6,328 nt of DNA, from the NCBI GenBank assembly GCA_900767695.1, contig CAAGAC010000066.1, positions 1 to 6,328 of the forward strand, given 5' to 3'. This DNA is from an uncultured Succinivibrio sp. (lineage in GTDB: Bacteria > Pseudomonadota > Gammaproteobacteria > Enterobacterales > Succinivibrionaceae). The number at the start of each line of letters is the position of its first letter. The first letter of the stretch is position 1. The translations under genes and the position numbers were made by a program. The notes below the pieces were generated by a model that ran no database searches, had not been told where the DNA came from, and saw only the letters and a list, made by a program, of their open reading frames with translations. Shown here piece after piece: positions 1 through 5,314 of this stretch.

Positions 1-1
1 C

Positions 2-85
2 TTCGTGGTTGACGTCAGGCCGTACAAGTCCGACCGCGGGCGCTGCCCAGTGTGCGGGCGCAGGCGCCCGGGGCACGACTTACCC
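2..85 (+). pseudogene. Fragment of ISL3-like transposase N-terminus
   Basis: Frame 2 from the window edge reads FVVDVRPYKSD, then CPVCG, then RRRPGHD. This is the arrangement of the zinc-binding N-terminal region of ISL3-family transposases: a hydrophobic VxVRP strand, a CxxC knuckle, then a G-x-D turn. After about base 80 the expected continuation (an arginine/tryptophan-rich linker and a second CxxC) is absent, and the frame stops at 107-109. By then the overlapping frame 1 has become a different protein, the DUF1848 remnant. This is therefore the cut end of an insertion-sequence gene whose 5' part lies outside the window. I infer that an IS-related rearrangement truncated both genes. The match is short and from memory of the family, so the family name is tentative. 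The CxxC-containing strand itself looks coding. Confidence 0.4.
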
Positions 86-537
86 AGGAGGCCGCATCTG
101 GCGAGCTGACGCCCGCGCAGATGCTCGAGGCCGCGCTGGGCCTTGCCTCGCTGCGCGAGGGATGGAGGAGGCGCGGATGGGAGCTTGAGATAGCGACCTG
201 CGCCGAGGACATCGACCTCTCGCCCTATGGCATCAGCCGCGGCGCCTGCATCGATCCCCGTCTCATGCAAAGGCTCTGGCCGGATGACGCGAGGCTCATG
301 CACTACCTGAGGACCGGCAGGATCCTCAGGGACGGCATGGCTCCCCTGCCCTCGCCGCCCGCGCCTCCTGATCTCAAGGATCCCTCGCAGCGCAGGTCCT
401 GCCTGTGCATGAGAAGCCGCGACATCGGCGGCCCCAGCACCTGCCCCCACCTCTGCGCCTACTGCTATGCCAACGCATCTAGGAAGGCCGTCATGGCCTC
501 CATCAGGTCGCGGGATCCGCTCTCTCCCTCGCTCTGA
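52..537 (+). pseudogene. DUF1848 protein, 3' remnant (N-terminal half missing)
   Basis: The frame contains the C-terminal signature of DUF1848 proteins: LEIATCAEDIDLSPYGI, then GACID, and near the end the cysteine cluster CLCMRSRDIG followed by CPHLCAYCYAN (about bases 397-475), ending at TGA 535-537. The cysteine pattern looks like an iron-sulfur or metal site, but the family has no established function. DUF1848 proteins are usually around 300 residues and begin with an ISASRRTDIP-type motif. Here at most 161 codons remain and that N-terminal half is absent. The frame opens just after a stop at 10-12. Its first start-like codon, GTG at 52, has no Shine-Dalgarno, and convincing family similarity begins only around 85-105. 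Upstream the sequence belongs to a transposase-like fragment in another frame. I call this a truncated, probably silent remnant. The family assignment is secure. Confidence 0.78.
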
Positions 538-561
538 GGACGCCAAAAGGCAAGGGCATGC

Positions 562-587
562 AGGCGCATCCTCCAGAGCGCCTTCTT
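562..587 (+). terminator. Weak hairpin after the DUF1848 remnant
   Basis: AGGCGC (562-567) pairs with GCGCCT (578-583) across a 10-base loop and is followed by a short pyrimidine run, TCTT. The 6-bp stem and poor T-tract make it a weak Rho-independent terminator candidate. It lies 24 bases after the DUF1848 stop, a sensible place for one. Confidence 0.3.
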
Positions 588-737
588 GCCGCGCAGATTT
601 ATTCGTTGAAGATCAATTAGCTATGCTTAGTTGCCCCAGAGACAGGCTATTTTTTGTGAAAAATTTGTGCAACAAGTGCCAAAGCAGAGTAACATATTCA
701 TTGCGTCTAGCGGAATACAACAAACATTCTGTTGCGC

Positions 738-755
738 ATTAGGAAACTTCCTAAT
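738..755. promoter_or_regulatory. 18-bp perfect dyad, candidate operator
   Basis: ATTAGGAA (738-745), AC, TTCCTAAT (748-755) form a perfect 8+8 inverted repeat with a 2-base centre. It lies at the edge of the AT-rich part of the gap, about 165 bases upstream of the symporter start. Its size and symmetry suit a dimeric helix-turn-helix regulator. It has no T-tract and its loop is too tight for a terminator. Which gene it controls is not shown. Only the symporter lies downstream on the plus strand. Confidence 0.4.
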
Positions 756-918
756 CAAGGAAGCGAGAACCGGGTCCATTACCTCCCTCCGGATCCGGAA
801 CAGGGCGCAAGCCGCGCCCGGGATCCCATTGCAATCCAGGAACGCGCCTGCCTTCTGGCACACCTACCAAGCGCGTCCGCACCCTTTTACGACTACACAG
901 GATTCGTTCAATACAGCC

Positions 919-1908
919 ATGGATACCTTAAAGAAACTCAGCAGCCTTCTCGCCCAGCAGACCTCGGTGTTCGTCATCGCCGTCGCCGTGCTCGCCTATT
1001 TCTTCCCCTCGCTCTTCTCGTGGGTCAAGGGGTACTACTCGCTGGCCATCATCGCAATCATCATGTTCTCGATGGGCCTGACCATCACTACTGAGAACTT
1101 CAAGATCCTCATGAGCCGCCCGCTGGACATCTTCATCGGCGCCGTGGCCCAGTACACCATCATGCCGTGCCTTGCCTGGACAATCGCCAAGGCCTTCCAG
1201 CTTCCCAACGACATCGCCGTCGGCCTGATCCTCGTCGGCTGCGCCCCAGGCGGAGTCTCCTCCAACATCATGTCCTTCCTCTGCCACGGCGACGTGCCGT
1301 TCTCAGTCGGCATGACCACCGCCTCGACCCTGCTAGCCCCGGTGATGACCCCGCTGCTCATGCTCCTGCTTGCAGGCGAGCGCGTCGACGTCCCGGCCGC
1401 AGGCATGTTCCTCTCGATCCTCGAGACCGTGCTGGTGCCGGTCGCCCTGGGCTTCTTCCTGAACCGCTTCTACGGCAGGACCAAGACCTTCAAGGACGTG
1501 CAGCAGGTGATGCCGTCTGTCGCCGTCATCGGCCTGGCGCTGATCGTAGGCGGCGTGACCTCCCTGCAGGGCAAGAACTTCTTCACCGCAGGCGTCGTGG
1601 TCTTCCTGGCTGTGTTCTGCCACAACTCCATCGGCTACGTGCTCGGCTACCTCGTCGGCCGCTTCTTCGGAATGAGCGTTGCCAAGAAGCGCACCCTCTC
1701 CATCGAGGTAGGCATGCAGAACGCCGGCCTGGCCACCGGCCTTGCCTCCGTGCACCTTGCCATGTACCCGCACGCCGCCCTGGCCGCCGCAGTCTCCTGC
1801 GTCTGGCACTCGATCTCCGGCACCCTGCTTGCCAACTTCTACGCCTGGCTCGACCAGCGCCGCGAGAAGGCAGCCAGCGCCTCCGAGGCCCAGGCCGCCG
1901 CAGAATAG
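919..1908 (+). CDS. BASS-family (bile acid:sodium symporter-like) transporter
   Basis: This is an inner-membrane secondary transporter that would use the sodium gradient to import an organic anion. The substrate cannot be read from the sequence; family members take bile acids, pyruvate, pantothenate precursors and others. The 329 residues match the usual ~310-330 of the family, and nearly the whole length is hydrophobic in about ten segments. Family motifs are present in order: MFSMGLTI (49-56), GCAPGGVSSNIMSFL (107-121, the discontinuous helix that helps bind sodium), TASTLLAPVMTP (134-145), and EVGMQNAGLATGLA (263-276), where Glu263, Gln267 and Asn268 fit the second sodium/substrate crossover. 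The tail (312-329) is short, charged and Ala/Glu-rich. I chose ATG 919 (MDTLKKL) because family similarity begins there; only a weak AGGA (899-902) precedes it, with a long spacer. The gene stands alone, preceded by a 380-base gap and closed by a strong terminator 24 bases after the stop. Confidence 0.92.
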   Translation: MDTLKKLSSLLAQQTSVFVIAVAVLAYFFPSLFSWVKGYYSLAIIAIIMFSMGLTITTENFKILMSRPLDIFIGAVAQYTIMPCLAWTIAKAFQLPNDIAVGLILVGCAPGGVSSNIMSFLCHGDVPFSVGMTTASTLLAPVMTPLLMLLLAGERVDVPAAGMFLSILETVLVPVALGFFLNRFYGRTKTFKDVQQVMPSVAVIGLALIVGGVTSLQGKNFFTAGVVVFLAVFCHNSIGYVLGYLVGRFFGMSVAKKRTLSIEVGMQNAGLATGLASVHLAMYPHAALAAAVSCVWHSISGTLLANFYAWLDQRREKAASASEAQAAAE

Positions 1909-1931
1909 CGTCAAATTCCGAACGTGAGCGC

Positions 1932-1967
1932 AAGCCCTCCTGCCGCAAGGCAGGAGGGCTTTCCTTT
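1932..1967 (+). terminator. Strong Rho-independent terminator of the symporter gene
   Basis: A perfect 13-bp stem, AAGCCCTCCTGCC (1932-1944) with its complement at 1949-1961, is closed by a GCAA tetraloop of the stable GNRA class and followed by TCCTTT. It starts 24 bases after the symporter stop codon. The stem is strong; the T-tract is only moderate. Confidence 0.85.
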
Positions 1968-2133
1968 GCCCGCATGGCGGCAATTTCTCAATTGAGCATG
2001 ATCCGCAAAGGGATCCTCAGGCCCTGTGCTGGCCTGATTCAAATGGCGTGAGGTCCGAGTCCTTGCGGCCAAGGGTTCATCTCGCAGTCAAGGAAGATCC
2101 GCGCCTGGGCATGCCTTTTAAAGGAGGATGGCC

Positions 2134-2276
2134 GTGAGCACGCCGGCGGCTTTTGAGATAGCGCTTGCCGCGCTCTGAGCATCGGCGTATTCGGATGCGG
2201 CGGCATCATGCCCTGCCCTCTCTTCGCATGGGCGGCAAGTCTGGGAAAGGCAGGAAAAGTAGAAGGGAAAGCCTGA
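2134..2276 (+). pseudogene. Possible small membrane-protein gene with a 1-base loss
   Basis: An excellent Shine-Dalgarno, AAAGGAGG (2120-2127), sits six bases before GTG 2134. The in-phase ATG at 2128 abuts it and is too close to be used. The frame reads MSTPAAFEIALAAL and stops at TGA 2176-2178. Restoring one base near 2174 joins it to the next frame, which reads LSIGVFGCGGIMPCPLFAWA then ASLGKAGKVEGKA and stops at TGA 2274-2276. The joined product would be about 47 residues: a single hydrophobic segment with a basic tail, as in a small membrane protein or a truncated transporter. I recognise no family. As it stands only a 14-residue peptide is encoded. The ribosome site and codon pattern support it, but the minus strand is also open across much of this stretch, so this is a tentative call. 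Confidence 0.28.
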
Positions 2277-2340
2277 CTTGGCAAGGCGCTGGATGCTCGC
2301 AACGCCACTTGGTGCGTCAGAATGAGCGCCTGAGCGCGCG

Positions 2341-2366
2341 AAGGCCCCGCCAATTGACGGGGCCTT
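2341..2366 (-). terminator. Hairpin following the esterase remnant
   Basis: AAGGCCCCG (2341-2349) pairs perfectly with CGGGGCCTT (2358-2366) across an 8-base loop. On the minus strand it begins 18 bases after the ancestral stop of the esterase gene (2384-2386). After the stem there are only two T residues and then CGCGCG, so it lacks a proper T-tract. It is best read as a terminator of reduced quality, or an RNA 3' end stabiliser. Confidence 0.5.
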
Positions 2367-2383
2367 GTGCTGCCAGGGCGCTG

Positions 2384-4069
2384 TCAGAACGTCCTGTCAG
2401 GCGCGAGGTAGCGCAGAAGCGCCTCGTCGTGGTGATGGGCCACTTAGCTGTGGTGGTCGAGGATCATGACCGCCCCGGACTTCCTGGTGTAAGGCTCCCA
2501 CTGCTGAATGCCCCTGGCAGAAGGCACGCCGGTGCGGGCGAACGAGCCCCAGAGATCCTCCATCGTGCGGGACATCCAGGCGTCGTCGTCTTGTGCCCGA
2601 AGACGTAGGGGATCTCGGCGCTGTGCGGACGCCGGTACTGCCCTGCGACCTCGTTAAGACGTAGCTGTAGACCTTCTCGCCGCCAAGATCCGCGCGCGCC
2701 GCGGTTATCTCGCGGATGGGCAGCCTCAGCAGGGCGTCGAAGTCAGGGGCGCCTGCAGGATCCTGATCGGGGAAGGCCTTGGCGTAGAGCTTGCGCAGCT
2801 GCCTGGTGTCATTGTGCCTGAGATCCTTGGGCATGATGGTGTTCCACTCGGTGAGGTTCGAGCCTATGAGCATGCCGTAGCGCTCGGCGCCCTTCACAAA
2901 GCCGTCCTTGCTCACAGGATCTTTCGTGAGGAACAATCCGTCCACCACAGGCTCCCACTCGGAGGCGTAGCCCTTGCCGATGGAGATCGGGATCCTGTGC
3001 TCGACGGCCACGTCGCGCTGGCCCTCGAAGGCGGCGTTGACGAGCTTGTCCTCAGGCACGTCCTTAAGCTTCGACGGCTCCGAGGGCTTGATGCCAAGGC
3101 GCTTGAGAATGGCCGCGCCGACGGCCTGGCTTATCCTCTTCTGGGTGAAATGGCGGCCCATCTCGTCGGTGGCGCCTGACTGGATGATCCCGCGCCTGAA
3201 GAGCCCGTCGGCCTCGCGCGAGGCCATCATCGCGATGACCTTCGCGCCGCCGCCCGACTGGCCAAATAGCGTCACGTTGTCAGGATCGCCGCCGAACTTC
3301 GAGATGTTCTCCCTGACCCACTTCAAGGCGTCGACGATGTCGATCATCCAGACGTTGGCGCTCTCGGCCCACTCGGGGCCGTAGGCCGAGAGATCGAGGT
3401 GCCCGTAGACGCCCAGGCGGTGGTTCACGCCCATCGAGTGGGTCACGAGAATCGCCCCGCCTATCTTGTCGACTGCCTGCGCGAGCACCTTGGCGTTGAG
3501 ATCGTTGTCAGGGGGCCCGTGCCGATGGTCCAGCTCTGCTCGAAGGCCTGGTAGGCCGCCTCGCCCTTGGGGAACTGCTCGTTGGGCACTGGGCAGCCCT
3601 TCTCGTCGTAGTGGCCCACGCGCGAGAGGATGTAGAGTGTCTTGTCGCCGTACATCGGGTTGCCTGCCCACGGGGTGCCCGGAGTGATGGCCTTGGTCGA
3701 GAGGTTCGACTCGCCGGTGCGCGGCTGATAGAGCAGGTAGACGGAGTAGCCTGCCCTCAGGAAGAGCGTCGAGAAGCCCTCGCGCCCGTCGACCGTGGTC
3801 TCCCAGGTGCGCTTTGACTGCGCGCCGCCGTGCTGGAACACCAGCGGCAGCTTCCTTGCATTCACCGGCTTCTGGTACTCGACGTAGGCGAAGTCGCCAT
3901 AGGCGCGCTGGCCGTCCTCGGAGAGAAAGTTCTCCTGCGAGAAGGTGCCCTCGTGGGTGACGTAGCTGCCGCCCACGGTGAAGGAACCCTGCTCTGCGAT
4001 AGTGATCGGTTCGGCCATGGCCGCTGCCGATGCCGCAAGCCCGCCTTTTCCCAAGATCCTCTTCTTCAT
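2384..4069 (-). pseudogene. Broken exported esterase: alpha/beta hydrolase fused to type-B carboxylesterase
   Basis: Start ATG 4067-4069 follows GGAGGA (4074-4079). The N-terminus (MKKRILGKGGLAAS...AMA|EP) looks like a short signal peptide. Residues ~28-214 follow an exported alpha/beta-hydrolase family: GSFTVGG, VFQHGGAQSKRTWETT, DGREGF, and the nucleophile elbow THSMG (Ser212). After Gly214 (3429-3431) the protein switches in frame to a type-B carboxylesterase core: VNHRLGVYGHLDLSAYG, GGDPDNVTLFGQSGGG (Ser272), GSNLTEW (Glu408) and RPHSAEIPYVF (His codon 2623-2625). The type-B N-terminus, including its HGGG oxyanion loop, is missing. Reading through needs three restored bases: in GGGGG 3511-3515, near 2655-2661, and near 2581-2595. 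A TAA at 2444-2446 then precedes the likely original stop (2384-2386) by 20 codons. The restored length is about 562 residues. All three type-B catalytic residues persist, but the gene as read cannot make the full protein. Confidence 0.82.
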
Positions 4070-4084
4070 GGTGTCCTCCGTTAT

Positions 4085-4100
4085 ATGAAATCTCTTTCAT
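4085..4100. promoter_or_regulatory. Dyad in the esterase leader
   Basis: ATGAAA (4085-4090), TCTC, TTTCAT (4095-4100) form a perfect 6+6 inverted repeat that starts 16 bases upstream of the esterase start codon. A second partial dyad, CATGA...TCATG (4098-4114), adjoins it. In this position the repeats could be an operator or a leader hairpin near the ribosome-binding site. I found no convincing minus-strand -35/-10 pair in 4101-4200. Confidence 0.25.
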
Positions 4101-4221
4101 GATGCTTCGTCATGGCATGCCTGAAGAATAGCTTTTGAAAACAGTGGAGGAAATTGCGCAAAGCTAAAGGATCCATAACCAGGAGGCATGATTGGATGAC
4201 GCGTTCATGACGCCGTCCTAA

Positions 4222-4249
4222 TTCATTCCTAACCGTCCCCATGTATGAT
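4222..4249 (+). promoter_or_regulatory. Possible promoter of the RSH-fold gene
   Basis: TATGAT (4244-4249) is a good -10 match, with TTCATT (4222-4227) 16 bases upstream as a poor -35. It lies 57 bases before the ATG at 4306, in the divergent gap between the esterase remnant and this gene. The spacing is acceptable and the -35 is weak. Confidence 0.3.
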
Positions 4250-4305
4250 TGTAGACAGTCGAGGGCCAGAGGGCCTTCGGAACCATCCTTGCATGAGGAG
4301 CATGA

Positions 4306-5229
4306 ATGAAGCTATTGAAAAAGCGCCTGAGCAGGCTTATCGCCTCGGTCGTCTCGCTTGCCGCGGCAGGCTTTATCGCCGCCTCGGCGCAGGCGTCTTT
4401 GCAGAGCGTGCGCCAGGCGCCGCTGGCAGGCAGCACCGAGCGCCAGGCGCCTGCGACGCAGGCTGCCGAGCGCAGGTTCACAAACCGCCGCAACGGCATC
4501 GAGGCCGAGATCCCGTTTGCCGAACTGATGAGCTCGTCCACAAGGCTCAGCGAGCGCGAGATGCAGAGCCTCTCCGACATCGCCTTCGCCAACGGCGAGT
4601 ACGACGCGGTGAGGCTCTGGGACGGCGAGGACTACGCCGCCCTGGGCAGGATGCTGCCCCGCGAGAGGCGCAGCTACCTCTCGGCGCTCGCAAGCGAGGA
4701 GGCCATAGGCTCCGACGTTAAGGCCGCGGCCGAGGCCTTCGGCGGCACGCTGCACAAGCTTGCCCACCGCCTCAAGTCCCCGAGCTCTGCCTACGAGGCG
4801 CTGCACGGCCGCCCGGATTCAGAGGGCACCATGCGCTCGATGAAGGATCTGGTGCGCTACAGCGTGATCCTCGGCGAGGACAGCTACACAGACTCGACCA
4901 AGAGGATGCTGGGCATGCTCGTGGGGCATGGCTACTCGGTCTCCTCGGTCTGGAATGCCTGGAACGACCGCGGCTACCCCTACCGCGCGGTCAACGTCTC
5001 GCTGCTCTCGCCCAATGGCGCGAGGTTCGAGCTGCAGTTCCACACCGCGCAGGGGGCGAGGATCAACGATCTCACACACGGCATGTACGAGCGCCGCCGC
5101 CTGCTGCCAAAGGGCAGCGAAGAGTACGCGAGGATCCTCAGCGAGCAGCACGAGCTTGCAGACTCCATCGCGATCCCCTCGGGCATAGGCTCCCTGCCTG
5201 ACTTCAACCACGGGAGGAAGGGCGCCTAG
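4306..5229 (+). CDS. Exported protein with a RelA/SpoT-like (RSH) synthetase-fold domain
   Basis: There are 307 residues, start ATG 4306, with GAGGAG (4295-4300) five bases before it. Residues 1-30 form a Sec signal peptide: KLLKKRLSR, a hydrophobic run, then an AQA cleavage site. Residues ~31-140 are a variable, Ala/Arg/Glu-rich region I do not recognise. Residues ~150-265 carry the alarmone-synthetase signature in order: RLKSPSSAY (155-163, the RxKSxxSxY ATP-site motif), KDLVRYSVI (180-188, Asp181 at the metal-binding position), Tyr226 with the strand YRAVNVSLL (226-234, a G-loop-like position), FELQFHT (241-247, Glu242 in the ExQ motif) and THGMYERRR (257-265). RSH enzymes move pyrophosphate from ATP to a nucleotide 3'-OH, normally in the cytosol. 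Export suggests an effector or toxin, or a secreted nucleotide pyrophosphokinase as known from Streptomyces. Both catalytic acids seem present, so it may be active. The fold is well supported; the role is inferred. Confidence 0.75.
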   Translation: MKLLKKRLSRLIASVVSLAAAGFIAASAQASLQSVRQAPLAGSTERQAPATQAAERRFTNRRNGIEAEIPFAELMSSSTRLSEREMQSLSDIAFANGEYDAVRLWDGEDYAALGRMLPRERRSYLSALASEEAIGSDVKAAAEAFGGTLHKLAHRLKSPSSAYEALHGRPDSEGTMRSMKDLVRYSVILGEDSYTDSTKRMLGMLVGHGYSVSSVWNAWNDRGYPYRAVNVSLLSPNGARFELQFHTAQGARINDLTHGMYERRRLLPKGSEEYARILSEQHELADSIAIPSGIGSLPDFNHGRKGA

Positions 5230-5270
5230 CGCCATCCTTGTGCCCCGGGCGCGGCTTCACCGCGCTCGTC

Positions 5271-5276
5271 TATAAT
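5271..5276 (+). promoter_or_regulatory. Consensus -10 box (TATAAT) of the HD gene
   Basis: A perfect TATAAT lies 38 bases before ATG 5315, predicting a start near 5282-5284 and a leader of about 30 bases. At the proper distance (around 5248-5253) there is no TTGACA-like -35, only GC-rich sequence that is part of a small hairpin (5249-5265). The promoter would therefore need an activator or act weakly. The last three bases of the box belong to the left arm of the following hairpin. Confidence 0.5.
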
Positions 5277-5309
5277 CCTCCGCAGGATAGCGTTCTTGCG
5301 GAGGATTTT
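5274..5309 (+). terminator. Hairpin and T-run overlapping -10 box and Shine-Dalgarno
   Basis: AATCCTCCGCA (5274-5284) pairs perfectly over 11 bp with TGCGGAGGATT (5297-5307) across a 12-base loop, followed by TTCTTTC up to the start codon of the HD gene. In a transcript coming from the RSH-fold gene it looks like a Rho-independent terminator. The right arm also contains GGAGGA (5300-5305), the Shine-Dalgarno of the HD gene. The left arm would be almost absent from a transcript begun at the local promoter. Confidence 0.6.
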
Positions 5310-5314
5310 CTTTC

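Larger units (their letters stand above)
538..918. other. Intergenic region with an AT-rich core
   Basis: There is no convincing gene here. An open frame runs in phase with the downstream symporter from 631, but its predicted residues lack family character, there is no ribosome-binding site, and the symporter's natural N-terminus is at 919. Bases ~596-760 are clearly richer in A and T than the flanks, as expected of a regulatory region, and contain the dyad listed at 738-755. I could not find a well-spaced -35/-10 pair. TTGTGC (665-670) with TAACAT (690-695) has a 19-base spacer and is unconvincing. Bases 760-918 are GC-rich and carry nothing I recognise. Confidence 0.5.
1968..2383. other. 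Largely non-coding spacer between symporter and esterase remnant
   Basis: Apart from the possible small gene at 2134-2276 and the hairpin at 2341-2366, I see no supported feature. A 10-base palindrome, CTCAATTGAG, lies at 1987-1996. The minus strand has a frame without stops ending at TAA around 2125, with plausible-looking residues at its end (DAQSAASAISKAAGVLTAIL). It has no ATG, runs back through the terminator hairpin, and was not called. Confidence 0.45.

Noticed and set aside
631..918. In-phase N-terminal extension of the symporter back to 631
   Set aside because: The extension has no hydrophobic or family character and no ribosome-binding site, and it would give a 425-residue protein against a usual ~310-330. 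ATG 919 fits the family start.
1167..2051. Long arginine- and proline-rich plus-strand frame across the symporter
   Set aside because: It is the out-of-frame shadow of the symporter gene in GC-rich DNA and has low-complexity composition and no family signature.
2124..2383. Open minus-strand frame ending in ...ISKAAGVLTAILL with TAA near 2125
   Set aside because: It has no ATG start, passes through the hairpin at 2341-2366, and overlaps a plus-strand frame with a proper ribosome site. It resembles chance openness in GC-rich DNA.
3505..3520. Programmed -1 frameshifting at the CCCCC run (minus strand) of the esterase
   Set aside because: Two further shifts and a nonsense codon downstream in the same gene make decay or error far more likely than a programmed event.
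3505..4100. Minus-strand start at 4100 giving one long frame through the esterase to 2397
   Set aside because: From 4100 to about 3515 this frame is the arginine-rich shadow of the real N-terminal coding frame (start 4069). It becomes the real frame only after the base loss at 3511-3515.
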